Below are positions 1 through 12,500 of a DNA stretch of 64,000 bases, in pieces. Where the stretch lies: NCBI GenBank assembly GCA_013368445.1, contig JAACJO010000001.1, positions 1,054,001 through 1,118,000 on the forward strand, written 5' to 3'. This DNA is from Leucocoprinus leucothites. Its lineage: Eukaryota; Basidiomycota; Agaricomycetes; Agaricales; Agaricaceae. A model generated the notes under the pieces. It was not told where the DNA came from. It ran no database searches and worked only from the letters and a program-made list of their open reading frames with translations. The translations under genes were made by a program, and so were the position numbers. Within the stretch, counting starts at the first letter, position 1. Each line of letters opens with the position of its first letter.

Positions 1-376
1 TTGTCGACAGCAAGGATGGTGGAGCGTTGATCCTCATACATGAGAAACCCAAATCCTTTCGTCTTGCCAGTCTCCTTGTCACGGGCAAGATTCACGTCCA
101 TGACCTCCCCATACCTGTTGGTGATAATAATAAATAAATTTGTATCGTAGTAGTCAAAAAAGCCCACTGAGAGAATATTGTAATGACATCGCCTTCTGTC
201 AAGTCGAAGTGTAGTCCACCGATGAATATGTAGGCCGAGTCCTTATAATCGTTATGCCAAGAAGCTGTGTTAGTACCAAGCTCTAGCTCTGTCTCGTTGA
301 TACGGTTTATTTCCCGGACTACACTGAAGAAATGGGTTAGCCATTGCCAATTCGATTGGGCTAGGACGCACTTCAT
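1..376 (-). CDS. IST3: IST3/RBMX2-like U2 snRNP RNA-binding protein (5' part)
   Basis: Partial gene whose 3' end lies beyond the left edge. Coding exons are 376-372, 323-168 and 114-1, with introns of 48 and 53 bases. Splicing the first intron gives the start [11 protein letters not shown], followed by [17 protein letters not shown] and DLTEGDV. After the second intron comes [12 protein letters not shown] and then [14 protein letters not shown]. These are the conserved start and the RRM (RNP2 IFIGGL, RNP1 KGFGFLMY) of the Ist3/RBMX2 family. In yeast Ist3 belongs to the RES complex with Bud13 and Pml1 and acts in pre-mRNA splicing and nuclear retention in the nucleus. The first coding exon holds only five bases (ATGAA), and its joining is what decides the start. 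The gene is divergent from eIF3d with 94 bases between start codons. The family call is secure; the C-terminal half is not visible. Confidence 0.9.
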
Positions 377-470
377 TGGAATGGTTCAAAGAAGAAGGTG
401 TTTTCCCACGTTCAGGCCATAATGCAGATCCTAAAATTTTGAACTTATCAGTCCTGAACTAAACCTCAAT
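377..470. promoter_or_regulatory. Shared IST3/eIF3d promoter interval
   Basis: Only 94 bases separate the start codons of two divergent genes, so both 5' leaders and core promoters must lie here or overlap the coding regions. No clear TATA box was identified. Shared regulation is an inference from geometry. Confidence 0.6.
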
Positions 471-2627
471 ATGCCTGCTTTCACACTACCACCGATTAAC
501 GACAATCCAGATGGCGGCTGGGGTCCTTCTACTTCTAATCTCCCAGAACAGTTCAAATTCAAGGACATCCCTTATGCACCTTACTCAAAATCTGACAAAC
601 TTGGTCGATTTGCAGACTGGAATGATCTCTCGTCTGATAATCGCCAAACTGCAGTCGGACTCCCATCAACACAAAGTGCTCGTATGACCGGTCCTGGCGG
701 ACGCAGAAGAGAAGGAAACCAGGCGTTTGGAAGCGGTGCTGCAAGCGCGTTCGCCTACTTCCATGTGGAGGATGAGGCGTCATTTTCTCTTGTCGACAAT
801 AAGGCCACGGCGCCTCGACGGGGAAGTGGATTCACTCGGGGTCGTGGGAATGCGCGTACGGCAGCAAATTACTCTACGAGAGGCACCGTTCGAGGTGCAC
901 GGGGAGGCGCTACCTCCCGAGGCGGTGCCAATCAACGGGGTGGGGGCCGCAGAGGCTGGCGAGACTGGGAAAAGGTCCGTTCTTCTAAGATAGCCTTCAC
1001 ATGTCAAGATTAGAGTTGACATCCCGCTAGAACAATCGCACTCGAGAGTCATCCGTGGTCATCTCACCACAATGGTCCATGCTTGAAGAGATTGAGTTTC
1101 ATAGACTTTCTAAACTTCGTTTAGAAGTTGATGAACCCGAAGATTTGTGAGCCTCATTTCACATCTCTCCCGAACAAGTCTCTCAAATTTGATTTGCGAA
1201 GGGAAAACTATGGCCGCCTATTTGCGTATGACAAGACGTACGATCGTGTTACCACGAAAACCGAGAGGCCGCTTCAGCCACTGGATCGCATGAAGTACAA
1301 TCCTACGACTTCGGACGATCCTGTTATTCAACAAGTGCGCCAATCTCTCAAATATCGTTGATTCGAGCCAGTTTAACTTTTTCATAGCTTGCTGGAAAAA
1401 ATGTCGCTACTGTTTACACCACTGACGTAATTTTAAGCGCGTTAATGTGCGCACCGAGGTCTGCCTATCCCTGGGATATCGTCATTGTTAGGGATGGAAA
1501 CAACCTTTTCCTCGACAAGCGTGATGGCGGACCATTCGACACCATCACAGTAAACGAAAATGCTGCCGATCCCCCCCAAGATCCAACTCCCCCTAATCCC
1601 AACAATCCCACTGAGAAGACGGTCCCCGAGCCTCCCTCAATTAATTCCGCTACTTCACTTTCATTGGAAGCTACGTACATCAACCAAAACTTCGGTTTTC
1701 AAACGGTCATTGAGAACGCCCCACCGCCGGCCGTTGACTTCGCGCATCCTAACCCATTCTATGGGCCTGACGAAACTGAACCACTTGCTTCTTGTGGGTA
1801 CCGGTACCGGCTCTTTGATCTTGGGATCACGGAAGACGAAGACCTCAAAATTTGTGTCAGAACGGAGGTCGATGCATACACCCCTGGTCAAAATGCTCGC
1901 GAGGGTCAGGGCTTAGTCACCATCCGTGCATTGAATGAGTTCGATCCTAGGGCTCAAGGTGCTGGAGGCGCCCCCGACTGGCGTTTAAAATTGGATTCTC
2001 AGCGTGGAGCCGTGGTTGCCACTGAAATGAAGAATAATAGTTGCAAGCTAGCTAAATGGACTGTCCAAAGCGTGCTCTCCGGTGCAGACCTCATGAAAAT
2101 CGGGTATGTTTTCCCACCCCGTTGTTTATCTCTGTTACGGACTACTTCTCTGTCAACATGTCTCCTTGATCGATGACACCCCCCTGGTGTTTCAACGGTT
2201 GACTTCTTTGATTCTCTGAGAATCACTTTGTTGAGATCTCCCTGATCTTGTTTACTGACATGCACATTTGGCTAGGTATATCTCCCGGGCGAACCCCCGT
2301 GATAATACTCGCCACGTTATTTTGAGCACGACGTCTATTCGGCCGACTGACTTTGCAGCTCAGCTCAACGTATCTTTAGCCAATGGATGGGGAATTGTGC
2401 GCACGGTCACAGATTTGTGCATGAAGCTGCCCGAGGGCAAGTATGTGTTAGTGAAGGACCCCAACAAGGTTCGAGATTCTGAGGTTTTGCACACTTAAAA
2501 GATGGCTCGACTAATGCAACGATTACAGCCTGTCATCCGCTTATATGCTGTGCCTCCTGAGGCATTTACCAACGAAAATGACGATGGATCTGAAGAGGAG
2601 GATGAGGAGCAAGAATCGGCTGCTTAG
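471..2627 (+). CDS. EIF3D: Eukaryotic translation initiation factor 3 subunit D
   Basis: Six exons: 471-974, 1031-1146, 1202-1334, 1388-2103, 2276-2468 and 2529-2627, giving 586 residues. The N-terminus MPAFTLPPINDNPDGGWGP, followed by an early LGRFADWNDL block, is typical of eIF3d. An RGG-rich stretch follows (about residues 120-165). The conserved core contains ESSVVISPQWSMLEEIEF, YDRVTTKTERPLQ, ALMCAPRSAYPWDIVIVRDG and FLDKRDGGPFDT. The end contains YISRANPRDNTRHVI, MKLPEGKYVLVKDPNKPV and an acidic tail. In the family this subunit sits in the eIF3 complex, binds 40S-associated mRNA and can bind the 5' cap. Intron 4 is long for this window (172 bases). Intron 2 ends in AAG rather than the usual pyrimidine-AG, but it is the only acceptor that keeps the frame. 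The length matches fungal eIF3d. Confidence 0.95.
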
Positions 2628-2804
2628 AATAGAAGATTCAGAGAGTCCAGCAGCTCACGCTGTGGCGCAAATGTCTATCCCTGCCTTCTGTCTCCAGTAC
2701 TAGCTACGAGCTGACAAGAGGGACTCCACTGCGCCTTCGATGTTTCGACTGGACAGGAGGATAATTATATGAGTCGCGACCGGAAAGAAGTTAGAAGCTG
2801 ACTC
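2628..2804. terminator. Convergent 3' ends of eIF3d and DSC2
   Basis: The 177 bases between two convergent stop codons must hold both 3' untranslated regions and polyadenylation signals. No unambiguous AATAAA was seen on either strand, which is common in fungi. Confidence 0.4.
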
Positions 2805-4060
2805 TTACTTTCCCTGTAGCGCACCGACTACAACTTCTCGCTCAACAGTGGGAAACATACTTGTGACCTGACTTATTTCTGCCTCTGTGGGAACTCGTAT
2901 TCCTGAATTGGCACGATCCGTCCTTCCCGTCAGCTCATCCACCCACTCTCTCATTACCGAAGTTCTGGGGTTGCCCAAACCATCTCCCACATCCAGGTTG
3001 CCATCAATATTCCGAGACCTTGGTGTATTCGCTTGAGCTGTTCTTCTTGAAGTAGTGACAACCTCGTCATTTCCAAGGGTATTCGATCCTGCAAACTGGG
3101 CATTCACTGAACGCGAGTCCTCGGGAAACGCTCTTGTTGAGCGACGAGGAGCACGCAGCGAACCGATTAATGGGAGGAAACGTTTTGAGAACGTTACCAC
3201 TGCTGGGGAGAGACGATATGCGTTGAAGTTGGCTATTTCTGAGCGGTAAAGTTGGCCGGTAATCACACCAATGACTGCGACCATAAGAGATCCGGGAAGG
3301 CGACTGATCGCCAGCTGGGGGAATCTGCGTGAGACTGGTTCGTGGTGTGTGCAAATAGTTGCTGCGCACCTGGAACGCCAGGAAGTAATTGAGGCTCTTG
3401 TTGTTGAACTGGAAGCCAAAGATTCGAAACTGATATACGGACGGAACTAGTCTTGAGTACTGATAAAGGACACTGTAGACGAACACCGAAGCACCCGTCG
3501 AAATATAGTTGAGCCCCAGTCGGTTGAAAAGGAGTAAGGCTAAGAATTCCAGGAGTGTGGCCAGAAGAATGGTTATGGCAAAGAAGGACTGTGCCCAGTC
3601 ATTCAGTGTGGATGTCTAGGAGTGCAAGGAGCTACTCACAGCATATTTTACACTACCAAACCGCCTTTCTATATGAATACCAAAGTTGTAAAGTAGAACC
3701 TCTGTGAGGAAAAGGTCGCTTGAATTTTGGAATGCGAGATATTGTGTTGCAAGTCGCCAATACTAGAACGCATTAAATGTTAGGGTTCGGGCCGATGCCA
3801 ACGACGCTCTACAAGATTGAGTTGCTCACTTGGTGGTGTCGAGAAATATGTGGAACTAACTGTCCAAATGAATTTTCACTCATGCTGCAAGTAAAGGTTA
3901 CATACCTGAAGATGAAAGTAATACTTTACGTCAAATAGACCGACAAAAAATGACGAAAGGGCGGAGCCCATCATCATCGCTATTGGGGCAATGTCAGTCG
4001 ATTGCCCAAGTGGATTCTGCTGTACATACCTTTTGTGATTGGGGCATGCTCAAACGACAT
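2805..4060 (-). CDS. DSC2: Rhomboid-like/UBA membrane protein, Dsc2/UBAC2 family
   Basis: Six exons: 4060-4030, 3979-3906, 3859-3830, 3762-3640, 3588-3370 and 3314-2805, giving 328 residues. The start MSFEHAPITKA leads into hydrophobic helices in the order seen in rhomboid-like Dsc2/UBAC2 proteins: ALSSFFVGLF, HISRHHQYWRLATQYLAFQN, LFLTEVLLYNFGIHIERRFG, SFFAITILLATLLEFLALLL, and TGASVFVYSVLY. The last 30 or so residues (PTEAEISQVTSMFPTVEREV) form a small UBA/CUE-type ubiquitin-binding segment. In S. pombe Dsc2 is part of the Golgi Dsc E3 ligase that triggers SREBP cleavage; in animals UBAC2 acts in ER quality control. The rhomboid GASG motif is reduced to GAS-V, consistent with a non-protease member. 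Exons 1-3 are 31, 74 and 30 bases and would be missed by ORF searches. Confidence 0.85.
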
Positions 4061-7000
4061 TGAGACTCAGGACGTAGTTTGTAGTGGCAAAATGTTTCTC
4101 TAGCTAAGTATCCGCGTCAAGACGAGAGTCTCGAGCTGACGTCGGGAAGAGGGTCAACGATGGAAAGGTCGACAAGTCAAATCACCGATGTGGTAGTGAA
4201 TGCGCCCTGCGCGGTGCGCGCCGCCGCTGATGGCAAAGGCCCACGTGACGTAACACGCAGTAAGTTCGGCGTTCACAACGTTCACACCTCAGTTTGTCGT
4301 CCTGTGCTGTATACTCTCGCACCAAAGCCTTGTGGATCAAGCACTCATATGAATTCCTAAACGCGATTTTACTTGTTTGTGCTCGTGTTCCGCCGATGCT
4401 GGACGAGCCAGAATGCAAGGGTAACAAAATAAAAACAGTATATCCTACATGGTGTGCTTCCGGAAAAGTCCTCTCAGCTAGCTAGCTCTCTGGTTGTGCT
4501 CTGTCATCTGGGCGGGTGCTCTCTGTCCTTGGCTTTGCCAGAATCCTAACAAATATTGTTATTTCCCCCGCTTGCATGCTAAGGTTCTCAAACCCCGTTC
4601 TTGACCACGTATCCCATACGTGGTGTAGTGAAGTACGAGTCGACTGCTACAGCAAGACGACAATTAAAGAGAACGCCTGAGTCTGTTCTGTTAGCCAGAC
4701 TAAAATCCTTTGTGTGAAGACTAAAATCATTTATTCCATCATATATCGCATCAAGCCCGAAATTAATCTCAGGCACTCGCCCCTCTTGGGCCAGATCAAA
4801 TTGGCGGGTATTGGGTGGATGAAAATGTTTTGTGCTCTCTAGTCTCAGGTGAATATCCAGTTTGGCTCCTTCAAGATCTGCACTAATGAGATTTTAGAGT
4901 AATATCTCTATTGCCATCTACCCGCGATGCGAAGCATTCGACATTCTCATCATACCTAAGACCGATCAGTTCTGCACTGCATCGATCTCGGGTATTCGTC
5001 GTGTCGCGTGTTGACACGCTGATTGAAACCCAGTTCATTGAACCTCTTTAAAATGAAGTAACGGTTATACCAAACGGTGATAAGTGCTTCTTTTGGGTGG
5101 TATACTTCCATATCTCAAGACTATTTATACAGGTAGTCGTCAGAGCGCATAGCGAGCACACGAACGAAACAAAAAACGTGGGAGCGCATCCCGGGAGTGG
5201 CCTGGGAAGGAGTGGCACAGATAACCTCGTGGAGCGAATGATTCGAAGACCGCAAAAGTGGCAGGCATAAGCGGAGCTTGGTCTGGTTCAAGGAGCGATG
5301 CTAAACTCCTCAACGGGCCCCCTCGCAATGACAGTGTCAGCTTTCTGATGCATTATGGTCACCAATTGCCTGGTACTTTTGGAGTCCCCGTGGAGCCGTG
5401 GCTTCAGCAGACACTCTCAAGGTTATATCACCTCCGTACGGCGATAACGGGCGGTGACGCCAATCCGAAGAGCGCCAACACCGCTTCAAGGGTGACGGGT
5501 TTCGCTGGCAAACATTCATCCACTGAGCGGGAGCGGACCTTGAGTCCAGGAACCAACTATCAACACTGCACGCACATAACGAGCCGGCCGGAAAAGGTGA
5601 AGCGGAGAATCAAGTCCGATTGGTTGAGGTGTCAATGAATTCTGGGAACATGCTAGCTGGCTGTCGGAAAGTTGATGATGTGCCAAAAATGCTTTGAAAC
5701 GCAGGCCATGTGAAGTTCATGGTGTTGATGTTGAGTAGATTCACAGATACTTGTCAAGCAGTGCTTCCACAGATGTATACTCAGCTTTGGAAGAGATGAG
5801 GTACCAAAGGCACCGAAACTTGCTTTGCATGTCTTTGCGTCCACCTCTCGTCCGATGTGGGTGGGAATCAGGTAATAACAATTGCCCATTCTTGTCGACC
5901 ACGCTCATCGTTTTGTGGCCAGAAGCATTTGAACGAGCTTATCGGGTACTGGCGACGTGCTTATCCCAGTCAGCAGTGCTTCCTGAAGAATCTATCTCTC
6001 ATGAACTAACTTGGTTTGCTTAATTAGAGTGGGAGATATCCAGCTCGCAACTCGGTGTACGATATTTCAGATCTGAAGAACATTCCTTCGTGTGGCGATT
6101 CTACGACATCACTGGTCATACTTACTTCCTTGCACAGGTAAGCCCCTTTTTTTGACTCAGACACCTTTGGACATGCTTCTCGAAGATGATGAGATGTGGT
6201 AATACATCTCTTGGGTCATCTTTCTGTTCGTACTCGCCTATCATGTCCCACGCACTGACCAAGTGACTAGTATGATCAGTGGCTATTCTCTGTGCACTGG
6301 ATCTGGTACCGGAAAGAAGTGCCAGGTGATGAATCTTCCTTACTTCCAGCCATAACTGGTTTGCTGACGCTATTTTAGTCACATCAAGCATTCGGGGTAC
6401 GGCCTCAGCATAAACTTCAAGTACGGGGTGTCGTATTGGTTTCAAGATTCTAAAAAGGGCATGTTCCTCGTTCAACCATGAAGAATGCGCCGAGTTGTAA
6501 CCATGTCCCCTTGAACTAAGTTTTCGCTGGAGCATATGAAAGTAGGCTTGACAGTCTCCCCTTGTTTCATGTTGCAGGAAATATGCACATGGAGCCTTGG
6601 CCTTCTAACGGTTTTGCCAAACTAACGACATTTTCTCTTGTCAGTGCGTCGGTGGTAATACCTCATTGGTTGGTGTGATTATACATCATGGTATTAGGGA
6701 GAAGACATGGCCGCGGGGCACCTGATAGTATATCTCTACGCAGTCAGGAAGCCAGCGTGGTCATCGGCATTACCGTCCAACAGGGTGGGCTAGCACCACT
6801 ACATTCACTGTATTGGGCCTATATTCTCATCCAGCTGATAGAATGCCGGCGGGACTGATTGGTTGGGACAGTCCCAGTCGTAGCTTAATGAATTTTCAGA
6901 ACTCCACCGACGGGAGCTTCCTTTCGGGGATCATTGGCCTGGTTGGTCCAGAGACATGGGCAAAGAAGCTTTGGCAAATATTTGTTTACGGGATTGACCG

Positions 7001-7736
7001 TTTCACGTATGCCAAGTTTGATGTTCTGGAACTCACTGATGGCTTGACTTGGGAATTTTTTCGTTGATACCCAGAACCGTGTCGCACAAAACAGAAAAAG
7101 CGACACGTACTTGTCAACATCCCGTTAGTAGAGGCAGGCCACGTCAGGGAGTTTCCAAAATCCGCCGGAAGGAAAATAAGAGTATGTCTGCCGATACATA
7201 CTGGAGCTCCGAGACGCGCGAGGTACCTATTTTTAGACTAGTGAATGCTGAGAGAGAGTGCCTTATCTAGGACTCTGTGGAAGGCAAGAACTTACAGCCA
7301 AGAAGGGCATTATTCGTCCGATATCCAAGCATGTCTCCAAAATCTCTACGAGCATGTGCACTACTGCGGGGTCGTAGTAGAGCTAGAAGGTGTTCTATTT
7401 TAAGCATGTGCGACATGTAACACCATTTGGTTATTCTAGGTCACCGTGGTGTCATTCATTCCACGGAGGTCAACGTTGGCATATGGGCCCAGGTGGGAGA
7501 AAAGGCCTTGTCCACTGTCAAGTAGTGTATTAATATGGCTACAGTCTGAATGACTTGCGCTGAGCATTCGTTTGAGGATATTAGTATGGAAGATTAATGA
7601 GGTGCCACCGGCCCCCCAGTCCTTCGAGAAGCCTTCGAAGGGCCTCACGAGATTCAAAAAATAACGACCTCGCGCGCTTCGCTCTGTCAGCCTGGGGACA
7701 TCAACAATGCGACTTCGCAGACGAAGAACCTGGCGA

Positions 7737-7748
7737 GTGGGCGCCCAC
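7737..7748. repeat. 12-base perfect palindrome GTGGGCGCCCAC
   Basis: A perfect inverted repeat. Near-copies sharing GTGGGCGCC lie at 7968-7979 and 16810-16820 (reverse orientation) in the gene-poor region. A 14-base perfect version lies at 41465-41478. It could be a protein-binding site or chance. Confidence 0.3.
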
Positions 7749-10700
7749 CTAGACCGCTCTGATTCGATGCTAATACGTCAGTGTAATTTCGAATCTATTG
7801 ACATCAAGGGGAGGCCAGCTCATCCTGAGGTAGCCTGATCGCGCTGACTCTCTATCTATGCTTGTCCTACTTTTTGAGTCAAAAATGAGTTATTTCCGAG
7901 CAGAAAATGTCACCCCAGCTTTGACACTGGGCGGGCGGGCGTCCAACACCACTGCGCTCCGCTGCCAGGTGGGCGCCACAAATCGGCCTAAACCTAGGTG
8001 GCTCAGGCTCGATTCAAGGACCCCAATGTCAAAGACATACTCTTCCAGACATGCCATATGACAGACATTCAATTGACGCTCTAGTTGATTTTTTGTATTG
8101 CTGTAAGCTCATTTACAAGGTTTTGTGGTATCCATCAGCCATGTGTTTGTATGTATATAAAAGGAAATATGCGACTAATGGTATATCGTACTGCCGCCAG
8201 GCAGCCCTGATAAAAGTCTTGTAACTGGGCTTAACCATGATAAGGATAAGCGTGTTAGCACAAGTCGTGGCGGTGCGGTGAGCCCTTCACCAGGAATGCG
8301 GTCAAGTACTAATCGTTGAATTCACATGTCGACTGTCGGGAGGAGTTTGTGGGGCAAACTGTTTTTATCGCGTGCCGCGCCCAGTCCAGGCCTGACCCAC
8401 GTAGAACATTTCTAGCGCCGTGAACATTCATAAAAGAATTTGCCTGTCCTTGTTTTCCGAAAGGGAACAAAGGACGAACCCTGTCTCTTTGAGTGAGCAA
8501 TATCTAGCAAAAAAGGGTTTGTTGTGATTGCATGCGCCGGAGTCGAGGCAGAACCTGAGGTGCCAAGGTCAAAAGGTCCTCCCTCTCCCAGTCTGACCAT
8601 TTAATTTATTCAGAACAAATTTTCCGGTACGTTCAGATTTAGTACCTGTCCCTGGACGAGAGTCCCAAATCTCTCGATTCCCGATGATTATCCTGTAGCC
8701 CCGAGCAATGGGCATTTTATTATGGGCTTTCTGCGGAGTGGGTAGGTGTGTCAGGAGCGCCCAGTGTCCTCAGCACCCGCGATTCCAGAGGAGAAACTCG
8801 AAAATTTTTTGGTACAGGTACGGCCTGAGAAAAAATTGGGACAAGAACAATTCAACGGCAGGAAACATACTCCCGTGAGCTAATAAAAGCCGTTTCCGCG
8901 GCAGAATTATTGGTTGAGAGGCCGAACCTTTTCTCAGAAGTTAAAGGCATATTCCGTACTTTTGTGAATACGAGTCTTGTTCTTAAACATATATGCTGTC
9001 GTATGTGTTTACCGAATACCTTCCATGAGCCATCCGACTCTCTCGCGTCCGGAATCTATTACAGTCCGTTTCCTACTGTCGGGGTCCACCTCACATGCCC
9101 ACATGACACTGACACTTACTTCTTTTCTGACCTTCCTTTGTTCCCATGATCTTGGATACCTGCATTCAGTATGTACTATAGTAAAGTGTAGAGTGGCCGC
9201 AAAGGAGTTATTCTGTTTATTGGTGCTGTGGAGAAGGGGAAGCCTCGTGTATCCGGCGGTGGCTAAGAGCGAAACGGTATCTCTTGTTTGAAGGTGTAAC
9301 GACCAGGACAGCTTCATAAGAGTCCAGTTTGTAGGATGAAGGGGTGGGGTCAGGGAGAGTACGCCCAGGCACACCATTAAGTCATTTAGTTGTAATCACC
9401 TTCGCGCTTACGCTCCGTGATAGCCTCCTCATCTCCGGTCGTAGCAAAAGCGCATGTACTTTACGGCTCTCGACTTTATAATGCTCTTCGCCTAGGGTAC
9501 TGTAGCACATGTGTCCCCGGTGAATAAGAAGAACGAAATGGAGTGGACGCAGTTTATAGCCCGCTTACCATTAATCTCCCTATATCTCTGAGTCGGGCAA
9601 GCAATTTAATTGTCGGGCATTTCGTCCCACATGCCTATTCCGTACCTTCCAATTCGTTCGTCCCTTTAAACGTAATTTGGAAACGTGAACTTTGTCAGCA
9701 ATGTAGAAAAGCGCATGCGCGCATGATAAACGGAACACGTTCGACGTCCTCCAAGGGTGTCATCCACAAGCAGTAACCAGTCGGGCTGGGTCGTCGGGGG
9801 AGATCACGCGCCAGTTCTTTTTTAAATCGCGCAAAGCGCCTTCTTGATCGAGATTGGTTTCCTTTTTTGGAAGGCGAGAGAATCATCGTTCTACCCAATG
9901 ACGTGCGAGAATTTCCTCTTTTGGATGGTTAAAACATATGTTGGGTGGGCCGCACGTAAGGGGTCAAGAAGTCCAGGACCCAGAACTCGGGCGGGACGTA
10001 TACAGGTGTGGACTTATCGTGTACTCTATTACGAAGCTGGCGACGGATTCAATTGGTGGGCCATCCTGACGATTTTGGGGCCTTGTGAGATACACCTCGG
10101 ACTTGAGGGACTGGTGAAAATAGACTTTGTGTTGGTCAAGATTAGGAGGCAGAATGTAAACCCCTGTCCACTCTGGCGATATGTTATCGACGTGTATGGG
10201 GTAAAAGATGGTATCTGTACTGGACGGGAGCGTCTATTGATGAGCCATGGCCGAGAATTGGTGGCGGCAAAACTGGGGAAGGGAGGGATCTCTTCCGTTT
10301 ACGTTATCCACAACCCTTTATTCAACTGAGATGTGTTCTCAGTTCGGCTGAGAGCACTTCTACTGTGATATAATGCTACAAGCCAAGGGAAGCCGTTTTG
10401 CCGGCAGAGCGGTGTATCTATGTAAGCGTTCTATAGAGTGGGTGCAGGCTGAGAATTGTTTACTCAGTGTTGTCACTTTCTAGCAACACTACTAAGGTTG
10501 TGTATAAACAATCGGCGGGGAAGATGGATGGAATGCTGACCTATGACATGAATAGCAAAGTGACATTGCTGGAACATCGGGCAAATAGTAAAGTGTTTCT
10601 CATAGGTTTGATGACTGTCAGCCGAGAATCCCCTCCTTCTCCTTGTTACCATCCTCAGCAGAAGAGCTTGCCTGGAACCACAGTTCGGCTGGTCAGATTA

Positions 10701-11149
10701 GGATGTCAGGCGGACAAAGACTAAAAAGCCGGAGGCAACACTGAGTGGCGTTCTGTACATGTGCTCTCGATACGACCGGAGCGGGAGGGGATTAAGAGGG
10801 AATCTTGACTGACAGAGCCAATAGCTACAAACACGAGCATCCGCGAAAGAGGTCAAAGGCACAGACAAAGGTAGATTGTTTTGCTTCTTTCCGGTGCCTA
10901 TGGAGAGGAGATTGTGAGGGGATTGTGAAGTGATTTCGAAAACATGTTAGACCCGTTCAATGGACTTTGAGAAGGGTGACAGACGGGGCTTGATAAACTT
11001 TTACTGACATTGACACCATGGAACAATTAGTATGTCCATTCAGACGATCGTACGGCTTGACATAAGGTATCGACGAGGGTAACTCGGGGGTGTGGGTCAT
11101 GGAGGCTTTTGATTTACTTTTCGTATTGGAAAGTCTGCGGTCTGGTGCC

Positions 11150-11185
11150 ATGAGTATGAGTATGGACATAGGCATAGGCATGGAC
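11150..11185. repeat. Short tandem repeats (ATGAGT)2 and (CATAGG)2
   Basis: Two adjacent two-copy hexamer repeats in non-coding DNA upstream of the GATA gene. Probably a small unstable simple-sequence tract with no evident function. Confidence 0.4.
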
Positions 11186-12500
11186 ACGTCAGGCAACCTC
11201 ACACGCCGTTGTATCTGGAAATGGAAGAATAGCACAGAAATATGCGGATGTAATGGCTTGTAATGATATTCCTTCAGGTGGCAAATGTCATTGTGTTTGG
11301 CAGGCAGTGGGTAAATTACACAACTGCGCGGAATTCACATTCACGACATTGGAACAATGGAGACAGGTTTCTTCGGAGAACGGAAGAACCTTGTCTATCG
11401 CGGTTCCATAGATGCGAGCAAGGACAAGACAGTCCAACGTCTGACAGTTGTAATTAGCCAACAAATAGGCACTGGAGGCATTTTCCCATTTCCATACATG
11501 CGTGTGTGCTGGAGTGGAGGACAGAGAGGAGAGAGACGCATGGAAAATTTGTGTCATTATAAGATACGTGGATACAGCATGCAGGGTAGACAGCGCCGGC
11601 ATAGATAACAGAAACTACCGGAAATAGGTGAGGAAACGGGAGAACTGGGTTGCACCGACGACGCAGGATTGAAGGATTGACGGAAGCAGCGCGATAAATT
11701 ACAAGGCGGTGCAGTATCATGCTTGCAGATTGGAAGACAGCGGCTGAGAAAAAAAAGTGAAGACTGGAGACGAATGAAAAATAGTCAAGTGAGATGAGAG
11801 CGGAGTAAGAGGAGTGGACGATGCGTTCCAGGTACATGAGGGCGGGGAGTGGCTGCGTGGGAGACCGTAGAAAAATGCCCGAGGTTGGAGAGCAGGCAGG
11901 GCCAGAGGAGGAGCGGTAGATAGAGGTTACAAGAAAAGCAGCATTGGGCAGACCGTCATCTCGATCGTGTACGCGGTGTTCCGGGGCCAAGTCCGAGAAC
12001 CGAAGAGCTGGGTGGCGTATTTGCGTATGTTGATGTGTTTGGGGTGGTTGCTGAGGGGCGAGCGGTTCCAGGGGGTGTGTTCTGGGGGCCGTGCTCAGAA
12101 GCAAAGAGATGACGCCGGTGGTGTGTTAGCACAGGCCTTTACTGGCGTCTTGAACGTGCGCGTTCTGAGGCACAGTGGTGCTGGGCGTGGCTGCGAGGAT
12201 GGAGGAGGAAGCGTCAGCAACGGGGATGGCCGGGGAGCGGCGAGTAGGAGAGGGCTATCGGCCTGTGGAGATCTCGCGATAGCGGACGCAAATTAAGAAA
12301 GGCGCCAAGGGTGAGCAGAAGCAAGTTTGCGAACCAGTTCATTTTACTTTTGGGGATGTTCCGGATCGGGAAGGAGGACCCTGAGCTTGCCCTGACACTC
12401 TCACATCCTGTTCGCTTGAAAAGTCCTCTTAACTGGCACTAATTGCGACTGAATCCCTCCATTTCATCGCCGACCAAGTGTCGTATACTCTCTCTGATCC

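Larger units (their letters stand above)
4061..12500. other. Gene-poor interval upstream of the GATA factor
   Basis: In 8.4 kb I could not support any gene. Open frames of up to 216 codons occur on both strands (for example 5258-5638, 6122-6535 minus, 9844-10329, 11454-12104 minus). None shows a recognisable domain, a family motif or a convincing chain of exons. No reverse transcriptase, integrase or transposase motif and no long terminal or inverted repeat was noticed. Base composition looks similar to the flanks. The last kilobase (about 11300-12500) likely contains the promoter and leader of the GATA gene. The interval may be regulatory DNA, decayed mobile DNA or non-coding RNA genes; the sequence alone does not decide. 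Confidence 0.6.

Noticed and set aside
6122..6535. 137-codon open frame on the minus strand
   Set aside because: No domain, no coherent exons on either side and ordinary composition; expected by chance in 20 kb of non-coding DNA.
9844..10329. 161-codon open frame on the plus strand
   Set aside because: No recognisable motif and no splice partners; the residue pattern is not family-like.
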